Below, one piece after another: positions 24,350 to 34,038 of a stretch of 64,000 bases of DNA. The DNA comes from Kineococcus rhizosphaerae. GTDB taxonomy: Bacteria; Actinomycetota; Actinomycetes; Actinomycetales; Kineococcaceae. Both the position numbers and the translations under genes were made by a program. The DNA is taken from NCBI RefSeq assembly GCF_003002055.1, contig NZ_PVZF01000007.1, positions 186,001 to 250,000 on the forward strand. The letters run 5' to 3'. Numbering within the stretch: position 1 is the stretch's first letter; each line of letters begins with the position of its first letter. The notes beneath the pieces were generated by a model, which did not search any database, had not been told where the DNA came from, and was given only the letters and a program-made list of their open reading frames with translations.

Positions 24350-25597
24350 CTAAACGCTACGCGACCGATCCGTCACTACCCGTGATTCCCGATCGGCGTG
24401 TCGCACCACCAGGCGCCACATCACCACCACCGACGCGCACGCCCACCAGAGGTCGCCGTTCTGCACCACCCGGGCCAGCACCGTCGGCACGCTGCGTGAC
24501 GCCAGGAGGTTCGCGCCCCACCACGGCCACGCGATCCACAGCAGCAGCAACCCCACGATCCCCGCCACCGCGCGGGCCCGCACCCGGGCGTCCCCGACCA
24601 CCGCGCCCAGCACGACGACACCCCACAGGTAGTGGTGCAGCCACGACACCGGCGAGACCAGCACCGCGACCATCCCGCACGCCGCGACCTCCCCCACCAG
24701 CGAGCCCTGCCGGTGCATCCGGCGCGCCAGCGCGTACCCCGCCACGGCCGCGACCAGCGCCAGGACGCCCCACACGGCCGTCGTCGCCCCGTCCGACAGG
24801 TACAACCGCAGCACGAAGCCCCGCAACGACTGGTTCGACGACCCCGCGTTGGGCCCCAGCCGGTCGGAGTTCAGCAGCGCCGACGTCCAGAACTCCAGCG
24901 ACCCCTCCGGCGCGACGAGGAACGTCGCCACCGTGACCCCCACCGCCGCCAGCACCGCGTTGCGCAGCTCCCGCCACTGCCGCGTGATCGCGAAGTGCAC
25001 CAGGAACACGCCCGGCGTCAGCTTGATCGCCACCGCGATCCCGACGAGCGCACCCCGCGGCCAGCGCAGCGTGAACCGCCCCACCCGCAGACCGTCCGCG
25101 CCCTTCAGCAGGTCCAGCAGGCACAGCGTCACCAGGATCACGTTGACCTGGCCGAACCGGATGTTCTCCCCCACCGGCGAGATCCACACGCACGCCGCCG
25201 CGACCAGCCCCTGGGCGAGCCCCGCGAACCGGCCCGCGCGGGCCAGCAGCGGAGCGAACGCCAGGCCCACGATCACCCACAGCAGGAGGAGCTGGAACGC
25301 CGTCCACACCCAGCCCGCCACCGTCCACGGCAGCAGCGCCAGCGGGATCGACAGGACCGCCGAGAACGTCGGGTACGTGAAGGGCAGCAGCTGCGGGACC
25401 TCGGTCTCGAACTGGTACACCGGCCGGCCCAGCAGCAGCGAGCGCCCCGCCTCCCGGTACACCTCCAGGTCCACCTGCCACTGGTCGTCGGGGTAGGCGA
25501 CGAGGTAGCGGTGGACGATGGGCGCGACCGCGACCAGGAGCACCAGGACCCCCAGCCACCGCCACGCACCGGTCCGGGTGGTCCCCTGGCTCAGCAC
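24350..25597 (-). CDS. Membrane glycosyltransferase, GT87 family (mannosyltransferase-like)
   Basis: A 415-residue integral membrane protein with about ten helices. After the first helix comes an extracytoplasmic loop with WQVDLEVYREAGRSLLLGRPVYQ, carrying the acidic catalytic site of polyprenol-phosphate-dependent GT-C enzymes, then LPFTYPTFSAVL. GFVLRLY and SWLHHYLWG later in the chain are also typical. Mycobacterial relatives transfer mannose to phosphatidylinositol mannosides or lipoarabinomannan. A role in envelope glycolipid or glycan synthesis is likely; the donor is not determined. Start GTG 25597 has a GGAGG site. It is divergent from the large membrane protein gene. Confidence 0.85.
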   Translation of the reverse strand: MLSQGTTRTGAWRWLGVLVLLVAVAPIVHRYLVAYPDDQWQVDLEVYREAGRSLLLGRPVYQFETEVPQLLPFTYPTFSAVLSIPLALLPWTVAGWVWTAFQLLLLWVIVGLAFAPLLARAGRFAGLAQGLVAAACVWISPVGENIRFGQVNVILVTLCLLDLLKGADGLRVGRFTLRWPRGALVGIAVAIKLTPGVFLVHFAITRQWRELRNAVLAAVGVTVATFLVAPEGSLEFWTSALLNSDRLGPNAGSSNQSLRGFVLRLYLSDGATTAVWGVLALVAAVAGYALARRMHRQGSLVGEVAACGMVAVLVSPVSWLHHYLWGVVVLGAVVGDARVRARAVAGIVGLLLLWIAWPWWGANLLASRSVPTVLARVVQNGDLWWACASVVVMWRLVVRHADRESRVVTDRSRSV

Positions 25598-25651
25598 CCC
25601 CCGATCCTCCCCCAGCGGCACACGGGTCCCGACCACCCGCGCCCCTAGCCT

Positions 25652-27925
25652 GTGACGGTGCCCCACCCGACCGTGCCCCCGTCCCCCGCGCGAAGCACAC
25701 CTTCCGCCCTGAGCAAGCGCTTCCTCGGGGCCCTGGGTGTGCTCTGCGCCCTCGTGGGGGTGTTCGTCACGGTGGGCGCGGCGCCCGCGGGGGCGGCTCC
25801 GGACCGGCGCGCCCCCCTCGTCGTCGTCGGGTTCAGCGGGGTCCGCTGGAGCGACGTCTCCGCCGAGGCCACCCCGGCGCTCGCCTCGATGACGTCGGGA
25901 GCCGTCGGGACCGTCGCGGTCCGCAGCGTCTTCACCGCGGCCTGCCCCGCCGACGGCTGGCTGGCCCTGTCCGCCGGCCGGCGCGCCACCGACTTCGACG
26001 GCACGTCCGCGCAGCACGCGAGCGCCGCGTGCGCGCCCGTCCCGACGCCCGTCGTGACGGCCGACGCCACCGGCGGCCCGACGTCGGTGCAGATGCAGGA
26101 GTACCGGCGCATCGCGGACGGCGACACCTTCAGCGCCGTCCCGGGCACCCTCGGGGCGGCCCTGGCCGCCGCCGGCACCCGCACGCTGGCCGTCAACCAG
26201 GGCGCGGCGATCGCCCTGGCGGACACGGCGGGGACCGTCCCGCGCTACGTCCCGGCGAACACCCCCGACGCGGTCGGCGGCTACGTCCAGGACGCGCTGG
26301 AGTCCGGCACGCAGGTCGTCGTCGTCGACGCCGGCGTCGTGCGCGACCCCGCGGACCTGCCGTCGCAGGAGAACGCCCCGGCCGCCTCGCGCGCCGAGCA
26401 GGTCGTCGCCGTCGACGCGGACCTCGCCGCCGTCCAGCGGGCGATCGCCGCCTCCACCGGAGCCGACGCCACGACCCTGCTCGCCGTCTCGCTGGCCGAC
26501 GCGGGCAAGACCGCCCACCTGCAGTTCGGGGCGGCGACGGGCCCGCAGCCGGGGTCGGGCACCTACGACGGGTTCCTCGGGTCCCGCTCGACGCGCCAGA
26601 CGGCGATCGTGCAGACCACCGACCTGACCCCGACGGTCCTGGCGCTGGCCCTGGGCAGCGACCACGGGACGGCGGGCCTGGTGGGGGCGCCGGTGACCTC
26701 GACGGACGCGGGCACGAGCGCCGCGGCGCGCGAGGAGAAGGTCCGCGACCTCGACGCCGCCGCGCAGGCCGTCCAGCCGCTCGTCGGGCCGTTCTTCACG
26801 GTGTGGGGGGCCTCGCAGATCGTCCTGTACGCGGTCGCGACGATCGCGCTGCGCAAGGCGTGGGGCGGGCAGACCGGGCGCCGCCGGGTCCTGGCGTGGT
26901 TGCGGGCGCTCGCGGTCGTCTTCGGCGCGGTGTGCGCCTCGACGTTCCTGGCGAACACGATCCCGTGGTGGCGGGCCGGGGACTCGACGGGCTCGCACCT
27001 GCTGGCCGTCACCGGGGCGGTGGGGCTGTACGTCGCCGTCATCACGGCGCTGGCGCTGCTGGGCCCGTGGCGCCGGCACCCGCTCGGGCCGCTGGGGTTC
27101 GTCGGGTTCGTGACGGCGGCCGTGCTGGCGGTCGACTGCGCGACGGGCTCGCGGCTCATCACCTCCAGCCTCAACGGGTTGCAGCCCGTGGTGGCGGGCC
27201 GGTTCTACGGGCTGGGCAACCAGCAGTTCGCGCTGTTCGCGACGGGGTCGCTGCTGTTCACGATCGCCGTCGCGGACTGGCTGGTCCGCACGGGCCGCCG
27301 CACGCCGGCCGTGGTGTTCGTCGCGGCCGCCGGGCTGCTGGCCACGTACGTCGACGGCGTGCTGGGCTCGGACTTCGGCGGCCCGCCGGCGATCCTGCCG
27401 GCCTTCGGGTTCCTGGCCCTCGTCGTGGCGGGGGTGCGGATCACGTGGCGGCGCGTCGTCGTCCTCCTGGGCGCGACGGTGCTCGTGCTGGCCGCGATCT
27501 CGTTCGCGGACTGGCTGCGCCCCACCGACGACCAGACGCACCTGGGACGGTTCGTCCAGACCCTGATCGACGGCGGGGCGTGGCAGATCGTCGAGCGCAA
27601 GGGGGCGCAGAACCTGCGGATCCTCTACGGCAACTGGCTGCTGTCGCTGGTCCTGGCCGTGGCGGCCGTGTTCATCGCGTTCGTCCTGGCCCGCCCGAAG
27701 GTGCTGGGGGTCTCGGTCCTCGAACGCGCCTACGCCGCGTTCCCCGTCCTGAAGCCGGGGCTGGCGTGCCTGCTCGTGCTGCTGGTCATCGGGTTCGCGG
27801 TCAACGACTCCGGCGCGGCGATCCCGGCGGTCGGGGCGATGCTCGCGGTGCCGCTGCTCATCGCCTGCATCACCCGCGTCCCGGAGGAACTGCCGGCCGT
27901 GGAGGAGTCGCCGGCGCGGGTCTGA
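25652..27925 (+). CDS. Large membrane protein with extracytoplasmic phosphatase-like domain
   Basis: A 757-residue protein. A signal/anchor helix (residues 25-48) precedes an extracytoplasmic domain of about 330 residues (starting APLVVVGFSGVRWSDV, with a late TTDLTPTVLALAL segment), which looks like a diverged alkaline-phosphatase-superfamily fold. Ten or so membrane helices follow (about 395-745), with a conserved loop RFYGLGNQQFALF. Similar two-part proteins of unknown function occur in many actinobacteria. It is divergent from the GT87 gene, suggesting a shared role in envelope assembly. A strong bidirectional terminator follows. Confidence 0.75.
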   Translation: MTVPHPTVPPSPARSTPSALSKRFLGALGVLCALVGVFVTVGAAPAGAAPDRRAPLVVVGFSGVRWSDVSAEATPALASMTSGAVGTVAVRSVFTAACPADGWLALSAGRRATDFDGTSAQHASAACAPVPTPVVTADATGGPTSVQMQEYRRIADGDTFSAVPGTLGAALAAAGTRTLAVNQGAAIALADTAGTVPRYVPANTPDAVGGYVQDALESGTQVVVVDAGVVRDPADLPSQENAPAASRAEQVVAVDADLAAVQRAIAASTGADATTLLAVSLADAGKTAHLQFGAATGPQPGSGTYDGFLGSRSTRQTAIVQTTDLTPTVLALALGSDHGTAGLVGAPVTSTDAGTSAAAREEKVRDLDAAAQAVQPLVGPFFTVWGASQIVLYAVATIALRKAWGGQTGRRRVLAWLRALAVVFGAVCASTFLANTIPWWRAGDSTGSHLLAVTGAVGLYVAVITALALLGPWRRHPLGPLGFVGFVTAAVLAVDCATGSRLITSSLNGLQPVVAGRFYGLGNQQFALFATGSLLFTIAVADWLVRTGRRTPAVVFVAAAGLLATYVDGVLGSDFGGPPAILPAFGFLALVVAGVRITWRRVVVLLGATVLVLAAISFADWLRPTDDQTHLGRFVQTLIDGGAWQIVERKGAQNLRILYGNWLLSLVLAVAAVFIAFVLARPKVLGVSVLERAYAAFPVLKPGLACLLVLLVIGFAVNDSGAAIPAVGAMLAVPLLIACITRVPEELPAVEESPARV

Positions 27926-28000
27926 GGGCGACGCCACGCACCCGGTGCGCCCGGGCCGTGCAGGGAGGGTGGACGTCCAGCGATCCTGCACGTCCGGGAT

Positions 28001-28032
28001 CACCGGGCCGGGCGCGCACGCCCGGCCCGGTG
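28001..28032. terminator. Bidirectional hairpin terminator
   Basis: A 14-bp perfect stem (CACCGGGCCGGGCG and complement) with a CGCA tetraloop lies between the convergent membrane-protein and chemotaxis-receptor genes and ends one base before the latter's stop codon. Confidence 0.8.
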
Positions 28033-28033
28033 C

Positions 28034-29653
28034 TCAGATCCGGAAGCTCGCGACCAGCGCGTTGAGGTCGGCGGCGGCCTGGGACACCTCGGCCGCGGTG
28101 GCCGCGGTGGCGTCGGCGCTGCCGGTCGTGCGGCCCGCCGAGGCGGCGATGCCGGAGATGTTCGCGGCGATCTCCTGCGACCCGGTGGACACCTCGGTGA
28201 CGTTGCGGACCATCTCGCTGGTCGTGGCGGACTGCTCCTCCACGGCGGCGGCGATGGTGGCCTGCAGGCCGTCGATGCGGGCGATGACCTCGGCGATCTG
28301 ACCGATGGCGACGGTGGCGGCCTCGGCGTCGGTCTGGGTCGCCCCGACCCGCCCGACGATCTCCTCGGTGGCCCGCGCGGTCTGCTGGGCCAGTTCCTTG
28401 ACCTCCCCGGCCACGACGGCGAACCCCTTGCCCATCTCGCCGGCGCGGGCGGCCTCGATGGTGGCGTTCAGCGCGAGCAGGTTGGTCTGCTCGGCGATGG
28501 AGGTGATGAGCTTGACCACGTCGCCGATCTCGCGCGAGGAGGTCCCCAGCCGCTGGATCGTCGCGCTGGCCTCGTCGGCGGACATGACAGCCGTGCTCGC
28601 CGTCGAGGACGCCTCGGCGGTGGCGGCGGCGATCTCGCGGATCGCCGAGGTCATCTGGTCCCCGGCCGCGGCCACGGTGCCGATGTTGGCGCTGATCTCC
28701 TCGGTGGCCGCGGAGACGACCTGGGCCTGAGCGGCGGAGTCCTGCGCCCCGGCGGACAGCTCCCCGGCGACCGCGGTGAGCTGCTGGGAGGAGGCGGCCA
28801 GGCCCGCGGCGGAGGCCGACATGCGGCCCACGAGGGAGCTGATGCCGGCGCGGGCGCGGTTGGTGGCCTCGGCCATGGCGCCCAGCTCGTCGGTGGCGTG
28901 GACCTCGGCCGCGACCGTCAGGTCACCGGCGGCGACGGCGTCGAGGGCGGCGGAGACGGTGCTCAGCTGGCGGCGGATCAGCCGCAGGACGGCGACGGCG
29001 ATGCCCCCGGCCAGCAGGAGACCACCGACGAGGACGGTGACGACGATCGTGCGGGCGCGGGCGACGACGGCCTCGGCGTGGGCCTGCCGGGCCGCGGCCT
29101 GGCTGGTCTCGACCTCCTGCAGGGTGGCAACGGCCTTGTTGAAGCCGTCCTCGGCGGCGCCGAAGCGGGCGCCGATCTGGTCGTTCGCGGGCATCTCGAA
29201 CCCGGCGGGCGGGGCCTGGTGCAGGACCAGGACGTCGCGCAGCGCGGCGTAGTCGGTGTAGGAGCTGCGCAGCGCCTCGGTGGCGGCGAGCGCCTCGGCG
29301 CCGGGGGCCCGCCGGGCGTAGCTGTCGAGGGCGGCGGCCAGGTCGGCGTCGGCGGCGTGGGCCTGCTGCACGGACGCGGGGACGTCGGGGTTGGGGATGA
29401 GGGCCAGGAACTCGGCGCGGTACTGCGCGGCGATCGCACCGCGGGCCGTGGCGATGTCCTGCATGCCCGCGACGTGGTGGGCGCTGATCTGCCGGACCTC
29501 GGCGTTGGCGCGCTGCATGCCGACGACCCCGACGACCCCGACGCCGACCGCGACGGCGGAGGCGGCGACCACAGCAGCGGTGATCTTGGTGGTGACGGAG
29601 CGGTCGGCCAGGGGCCGACGGGGGCGGGGGGTCTGCGTGGCGCCGGCGGACAT
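28034..29653 (-). CDS. Methyl-accepting chemotaxis protein
   Basis: A 539-residue transducer. Membrane helix 1 lies at about residues 22-48, then an extracytoplasmic four-helix sensor of about 150 residues, helix 2 at about 205-228, and a HAMP domain. A long coiled-coil signalling domain follows, with the conserved hairpin tip [19 protein letters not shown] and [13 protein letters not shown]. It should control CheA kinase, so the organism is probably motile. The ligand is unknown. Start ATG 29653 has a GAGGAG site; the frame is open further upstream but without a comparable signal. Confidence 0.95.
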   Translation of the reverse strand: MSAGATQTPRPRRPLADRSVTTKITAAVVAASAVAVGVGVVGVVGMQRANAEVRQISAHHVAGMQDIATARGAIAAQYRAEFLALIPNPDVPASVQQAHAADADLAAALDSYARRAPGAEALAATEALRSSYTDYAALRDVLVLHQAPPAGFEMPANDQIGARFGAAEDGFNKAVATLQEVETSQAAARQAHAEAVVARARTIVVTVLVGGLLLAGGIAVAVLRLIRRQLSTVSAALDAVAAGDLTVAAEVHATDELGAMAEATNRARAGISSLVGRMSASAAGLAASSQQLTAVAGELSAGAQDSAAQAQVVSAATEEISANIGTVAAAGDQMTSAIREIAAATAEASSTASTAVMSADEASATIQRLGTSSREIGDVVKLITSIAEQTNLLALNATIEAARAGEMGKGFAVVAGEVKELAQQTARATEEIVGRVGATQTDAEAATVAIGQIAEVIARIDGLQATIAAAVEEQSATTSEMVRNVTEVSTGSQEIAANISGIAASAGRTTGSADATAATAAEVSQAAADLNALVASFRI

Positions 29654-29864
29654 GGCTCTCCTCGTCGAACGGTCGGTGGGCGGCCGGCGCGGGTTTCGGC
29701 GGGTCCCCAGCTCTGCGCATCGGCACCCCGGGGACCGGTCTTGACCCGGTGGCGGGAGAACGTCCGGAGAAACGTCGCGCCCGGTGCATCCGGGGACGGC
29801 CACCGGCCGGAAGAGGGGGGTGACGGGCCGCGCGAGGCGGCCCGCGGACCCGGAGGAGAGAACG

Positions 29865-30707
29865 ATGCGCACCACCCGCAGCACCGCCGCCCTCGTCGCC
29901 GCTCCCGCGCTCGCGCTGGCGGTCCCGCTCGCCCTGGTCGCCACGGCCGCCCCCGCGGGCGCCGCCACGCAGGGCCGGGCCACCGTCTCGGTCCTGCACG
30001 CCGTCCCCGGCCTGACGGTCGACGTGTGGGCCAACGGCTCACCCCTGCTGCCCGGTTTCACCCCCGGCACGCTCACCGACCCGCAGCAGCTGCCCGCCGG
30101 CAGCTACGACCTGGCCGTCTACCCCGCCGGGTCGGACCCGGCCACCACGCAGCCGGCGATCTCGGCGAACGACGTCGAGGTCCCCGCGGGGGCGAACGTG
30201 ACCGTGGTGGCGCACCTGGACGCCAACGGCACCCCGACGCTGACCCCGTTCGTCAACAGCCCCGACGACCTGGCCGCCGGGCAGGCCGAGCTGACGGTGC
30301 GCCACGTGGCCGCCGCCCCCGCCGTCGACGTGCGCGCCGGCGGCACGCCCGTGCTGAGCGGGCTGACGAACCCGAACGAGGCGAGCACGACCGTCCCGGC
30401 CGGGACGGTGAGCGCCGACGTGGTGCTGGCCGGGACCGCCCAGGTGGCGATCGGGCCGGCGGACGTGGACCTGGCCGAGGGGGCCGAGACGATCGTCTAC
30501 GCCTGGGGTTCGGCCGAGGACGCGAACCTCGCCCTGGCCACCCAGGTCGTGCGCGGGGGCGGGCAGTCCCCGACGGGCGTGCCCGCCGGCGACGGCGGGG
30601 GCGCCGGGGCCGGCTGGGCGCCGTGGGTCGCCGCCGCCGGGGGGCTGGCCCTCGTCGGGGCCGGGGCCAGCACGCTGATGGCCCGGCGTTCGCGTGCGGC
30701 GGCCTGA
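29865..30707 (+). CDS. DUF4397 surface protein with C-terminal anchor
   Basis: A 280-residue exported protein. The signal peptide ends at about residue 35 (APAGAA), followed by two tandem DUF4397 beta-sandwich units ([18 protein letters not shown] and [18 protein letters not shown]). A glycine-rich stretch, a membrane helix ([20 protein letters not shown]) and a basic tail (ARRSRAAA) end the chain. The tail looks like a sortase sorting signal but lacks LPxTG; the nearest sequence is [11 protein letters not shown]. The ATG at 29865 has a GGAGGAG site. The last 14 bases overlap a class F sortase gene, so the two are co-translated. Confidence 0.88.
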   Translation: MRTTRSTAALVAAPALALAVPLALVATAAPAGAATQGRATVSVLHAVPGLTVDVWANGSPLLPGFTPGTLTDPQQLPAGSYDLAVYPAGSDPATTQPAISANDVEVPAGANVTVVAHLDANGTPTLTPFVNSPDDLAAGQAELTVRHVAAAPAVDVRAGGTPVLSGLTNPNEASTTVPAGTVSADVVLAGTAQVAIGPADVDLAEGAETIVYAWGSAEDANLALATQVVRGGGQSPTGVPAGDGGGAGAGWAPWVAAAGGLALVGAGASTLMARRSRAAA

Positions 30708-31371
30708 GCGCACCGCGCACCGCTGGAACCTGCTCGCCGCGGCCCTGGCCGTGACCGGGACCTGCCTGAGCGTCGGGTGGTGGACCGCGCGGCCCGCCCC
30801 CGGGTTCGGGCAGCTCCCGGTCGCGGCCCCCGCGCCCGCGCCCCCGACCCGGACCCCGACCGCTGCGGCCGGTCCGGTCGCCGCCGCTCCGGTGATCGGG
30901 CGGACGCTCGCCACCCCGACCGTCGCGCCGCGGCCGCCCGCCCCGGTGCGCCTGGAGGTCCCCTCCCTGGGGGTCGACGCCGAGGTGGTCGCGGTGGGCG
31001 TGCGCGACGACGGGGCGATGGAGCTGCCCGAGGACCCGCGCCGGGTCGGCTGGTACCGCTGGGGACCGGTGCCGGGGCAGGAGGGCAACGCCGTGCTGGC
31101 CGGGCACGTCGACACCCGCCGGGCCGGGGCCGGGGCCCTGCTGGACCTGGCCTCGGTCGAACCGGGCGCGCTCGTGCGGGTCACCGGCGCCGACGGCGCG
31201 GTCCGGGAGTTCCACGTCACGGCGCGCGTGGCGGTCGCCAAGGAGGAACTGCCGACGGCCGAGGTGTTCGCCCGGCAGGGACCGGCGCGGCTGGTCGTCA
31301 TCACGTGCGGGGGGCCGTTCGACCGGGCGAGCGGACGGTACGAGCAGAACGTCGTCGTGACCGCCGGGTGA
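30694..31371 (+). CDS. Class F sortase
   Basis: A 225-residue sortase with an N-terminal membrane anchor (residues 11-32), a proline/alanine-rich spacer, and a catalytic domain with His138 in LAGHVDT, Cys205 in VVITCGG and Arg215 in SGRYEQN. The compact size and IxCGGxF context match class F. These transpeptidases attach surface proteins to the cell wall or to one another. It overlaps the DUF4397 gene by 14 bases, which makes that protein the obvious substrate, even though a canonical LPxTG is missing there. Confidence 0.88.
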   Translation: MRRPERTAHRWNLLAAALAVTGTCLSVGWWTARPAPGFGQLPVAAPAPAPPTRTPTAAAGPVAAAPVIGRTLATPTVAPRPPAPVRLEVPSLGVDAEVVAVGVRDDGAMELPEDPRRVGWYRWGPVPGQEGNAVLAGHVDTRRAGAGALLDLASVEPGALVRVTGADGAVREFHVTARVAVAKEELPTAEVFARQGPARLVVITCGGPFDRASGRYEQNVVVTAG

Positions 31372-31394
31372 GTTCGGCGGCGGGTCCTCGTGGG

Positions 31395-31439
31395 GGTTCC
31401 GGTGAGGGTTCCGGTGGAGGTTCCGGTTCCGGGTTCCGG
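31395..31439 (+). repeat. 12-bp tandem repeat after the sortase gene
   Basis: GGTTCCGGT recurs at 31395, 31407 and 31419 with a 12-base period, then in compressed form to 31439. It is intergenic. A GGGGTT...AACCCC hairpin at 31455-31479 follows and may terminate the sortase transcript. Confidence 0.6.
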
Positions 31440-31581
31440 CGTCCCGGCCCCGGTGGGGTTCTCCCGTGACGGAAACCCCCTCCCGTTGCGGCGCAGAGGA
31501 TCGAGCAGACCCGCGAACCGGCGCGGGGTTTCCCCGTCCCGCTCCGGTGGCGGTCCGGGGACCACGCCCTACCGTGGTGCC

Positions 31582-32214
31582 GTGACCCCAGGGCCCCAGT
31601 CCCCGGCCGGGGCCGGACGGTCGCCCGGTGGGGCCGAACCGGCCTCCTGGGACGACGCGAGCGTCGGGCGCGCCGTGCGCGCCGGCGACGAGCGCGGGCT
31701 GCGCGAGGCCTACCAGCGCTTCGGTCCCCTCGTCCACGGACTGGCCCGCCGCCGCCTCGGGGAGCAGGACGCGCAGGACGTGGTGCAGGCCGTCTTCGTC
31801 TCCGCCTGGCGCTCGCGGGAGACGTTCGACCCGCAGCGGTCGTCGTTCGCGGCCTGGCTGGTCGGCATCACCCGGCACCGCGTCGCCGACGCGCTGGCCC
31901 AGCGGTACCGGGCCGACGAGGTCCTCACCGGGACCGAGCCGCTGCCCCCGGGCGGGGACGGTGCGGTGCTGCTGTCGGCCCCCCCGGACCCCGGCCCGCA
32001 GGACGCCGTCGCGGACCGCGTCGTGCTGCTCGCGGAGGTCGACGACCTCGGCGAGCCCCAGCGCACGGTCGTGCGGCTGGCGTTCTTCGCCGACCTGACG
32101 CACGAGCAGGTCGCCGCCGCCACGGGCCTGCCGCTCGGTACGGTGAAGAGCCACCTGCGACGGTCCCTGCGCCGGCTGCGCACACGCCTGGAGGAGGACG
32201 GTGCCCGTGACTGA
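31582..32214 (+). CDS. ECF-type RNA polymerase sigma factor
   Basis: A 210-residue sigma-70 protein of the ECF group. Region 2 spans about residues 37-105, with LGEQDAQDVVQAVFVSAWRS and FAAWLVGITRHRVADALAQR. Region 4 spans about 150-205, with LTHEQVAAATGLPLGTVKSHLRRSL as the helix-turn-helix. It is followed, with a 14-base overlap, by a zinc-finger anti-sigma factor gene, the usual sigma/anti-sigma arrangement. The GTG start at 31582 was chosen because the frame upstream is repetitive and lacks sigma homology. It resembles SigK-type factors; the regulon is unknown. Confidence 0.92.
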   Translation: MTPGPQSPAGAGRSPGGAEPASWDDASVGRAVRAGDERGLREAYQRFGPLVHGLARRRLGEQDAQDVVQAVFVSAWRSRETFDPQRSSFAAWLVGITRHRVADALAQRYRADEVLTGTEPLPPGGDGAVLLSAPPDPGPQDAVADRVVLLAEVDDLGEPQRTVVRLAFFADLTHEQVAAATGLPLGTVKSHLRRSLRRLRTRLEEDGARD

Positions 32215-33028
32215 GCGCACCGCCGCAGGGCAGCCCACCGCTCACCTGGACGAGGACGAGGCGCTGCTGGCCGCGCTGGGCGACCCCCTGCCCCCCGCGG
32301 CCGAGGAGCACCTCGCGGGGTGCGCCCGCTGCGGGCAGGAGGTGGCCGGCTGGGCCCGGCTGGCCGCGGCGCGCGCCGCCGACGACGTCACCCCCGGCGA
32401 GCCGTCCGAGGACACGTGGGCGCGCATCGCGGCCGAGGTGGGGTTCACCGGTGCCACGGTCACCCCCCTTACGACCGTCCCCGCCCCGGACCCCGCCCCC
32501 GACCTCCGGCCCGCGCCCGCCCCCGTGGACCTGGCCGCGCGGCGCGGCCGCCGGGAGCGCGGCGTGCGGGGGACCCGGCTGCTGCGGCGCTGGCCGCTGG
32601 CGGCCGCCGCGGTGCTGGGCCTGGTCGCCGGGGTGGCCGGGACCCGGTGGGCGGACGCGCCGGACCCGGCGCCGCAGGCGGTGCGGCCCACGGTGGTCTC
32701 CGCGACGACGCTGCGCCCGCTGACCGCGGGGGACGCCGGGGCGGGGGGCACCGCGCAGGTGACCGACGAGGACGGCGCGGTGCACCTCCACCTGGCCCTG
32801 CACGACGTGCCGTCCCCGCGCGAGGGCTACCTGGAGGTGTGGCTGCTGGACGCCGACGGCGGCCTGGTCTCGCTGGGGGCGCTGGCCGGCGACGACGTGA
32901 CGCTCGCGCTGCCCGGGGACGTGGACCTGGGGCGCTTCGACGTCGTCGACGTCTCGCGCGAACCGCTGGACGGGAACCCGGGGCACTCCTCCGACAGCGT
33001 CCTGCGGGGCACGCTGTCCGCCGTCTGA
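32201..33028 (+). CDS. Anti-sigma factor, zinc-finger and RskA-like
   Basis: A 275-residue single-pass membrane protein. The N-terminal cytoplasmic part has a zinc-type anti-sigma motif, HLAGCARC, near residues 34-41. A membrane helix (RRWPLAAAAVLGLVAGVAG) lies at about 128-147. The extracytoplasmic C-terminal domain (GYLEVWLLDADGGLVSLGAL, then VVDVSREPLDGNPGHSSDSV) matches the RskA anti-sigma-K fold. It should bind and inhibit the sigma factor until the outer domain is cleaved or altered. It starts at GTG 32201, inside the end of the sigma gene. Confidence 0.92.
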   Translation: MPVTERTAAGQPTAHLDEDEALLAALGDPLPPAAEEHLAGCARCGQEVAGWARLAAARAADDVTPGEPSEDTWARIAAEVGFTGATVTPLTTVPAPDPAPDLRPAPAPVDLAARRGRRERGVRGTRLLRRWPLAAAAVLGLVAGVAGTRWADAPDPAPQAVRPTVVSATTLRPLTAGDAGAGGTAQVTDEDGAVHLHLALHDVPSPREGYLEVWLLDADGGLVSLGALAGDDVTLALPGDVDLGRFDVVDVSREPLDGNPGHSSDSVLRGTLSAV

Positions 33029-33081
33029 GGCGTTCGGCGGGGCCGGGTGCGGGCGGGCGCCCACGACGGGCGTACAGTTGT

Positions 33082-33096
33082 TGGGAATCGTTCCCA
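33082..33096. promoter_or_regulatory. Zur-like operator before the metal importer
   Basis: TGGGAATCGTTCCCA is a perfect palindrome apart from its centre, 18 bases before the start codon of the metal-binding protein gene. It has the TGnnAATnnTTnnCA form of Fur-family zinc regulators and shares AATC(G/A)TTCCC with the box at 63880-63894. Confidence 0.65.
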
Positions 33097-33114
33097 TCGT
33101 CAGGAAGCCGTCGC

Positions 33115-34038
33115 ATGCTCTCGCGTCGTTCGTCCCTCGCCCTCGTCGCCGCCCTCACGGCCTCCCTCGCGCTCGGCGCCTGCGGCGACGGCGGCAGCGC
33201 GGCCTCCTCCCCCGCGGCGAACGGCGGCAGCACCCTGAGCGTCGTCACCTCCACCAACGTCTACGGCTCCATCGCCCAGGCCGTCGCCGGCGACCGGGCG
33301 AGCGTCACCTCGATCATCAGCGACCCCAGCGCCGACCCGCACAGCTACGAGGCGAACACCCGCACGCAGCTGGAGCTGTCCAAGGCCAGCGTCGTCGTCG
33401 AGAACGGCGGCGGCTACGACGACTTCGTCGACACCATGCTGAAGTCGGCCGGGTCGGGGGCGACCGTCCTGAACGCCGTCGAGCTGTCCGGCAAGACCGC
33501 CGCCGCGGGCGGGGAGCTCAACGAGCACGTCTGGTACGACGTCGAGACCGTCCGCACCGTCGCGCAGGCGATCGAGGGCGCGCTCGCGAAGGCCGCCCCC
33601 GACGACGCGGCGACGTTCGAGGCCAACCTGAAGACCTTCGAGGCCGGCCTGGACACCCTCGAGGCGAAGATCGCCGCCGACAGGGCCGAGACCGAGGGCA
33701 AGGCCGTCGCCATCACCGAACCCGTCCCCGGCTACCTGCTCGACGCGCTCGGCGCGACGAACCGGACGCCGGAGAAGTTCTCCGAGGCGATCGAGGAGGA
33801 GACCGACGTCCCCGTCGACGTCCTGCAGGAGACCCTGGCCCTGTTCACCGGCCACCAGGTGCGCGCCCTGGTGTACAACGAGCAGACCACGGGCGCCCAG
33901 ACCGAGAAGGTCCTGGCCGCCGCGAAGGAGAACTCCGTCGCCGTGGTGCCGGTGACCGAGACGCTCCCCGAGGGCAAGGACTACACGACGTGGATGACCG
34001 AGAACGTCGACGCGATCGCGGCGGCGCTGAAGGGATGA
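33115..34038 (+). CDS. Zinc/manganese-binding lipoprotein of an ABC importer
   Basis: A 307-residue cluster A-I metal-binding protein, ZnuA/TroA type. A lipoprotein signal with lipobox LGAC ends at Cys23. Metal ligands are visible as DPHSYE (His), LNEHVWYD (His), a glutamate in the later VTEPVPGY/EEETD region and a C-terminal aspartate near LVYNEQ. The usual His-rich loop between the lobes is absent. It delivers Zn or Mn to the two genes behind it, with which it overlaps in an ATGA arrangement. A Zur-like box directly upstream points to zinc. Confidence 0.92.
   Translation: MLSRRSSLALVAALTASLALGACGDGGSAASSPAANGGSTLSVVTSTNVYGSIAQAVAGDRASVTSIISDPSADPHSYEANTRTQLELSKASVVVENGGGYDDFVDTMLKSAGSGATVLNAVELSGKTAAAGGELNEHVWYDVETVRTVAQAIEGALAKAAPDDAATFEANLKTFEAGLDTLEAKIAADRAETEGKAVAITEPVPGYLLDALGATNRTPEKFSEAIEEETDVPVDVLQETLALFTGHQVRALVYNEQTTGAQTEKVLAAAKENSVAVVPVTETLPEGKDYTTWMTENVDAIAAALKG

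Noticed and set aside
31515-31538. Possible ECF-type promoter (GAACC, 15 bases, CGTC) before the sigma factor gene
   Set aside because: The -35 and -10 match is weak and such pairs are common in GC-rich DNA; no second copy before a likely target gene was seen in the window.
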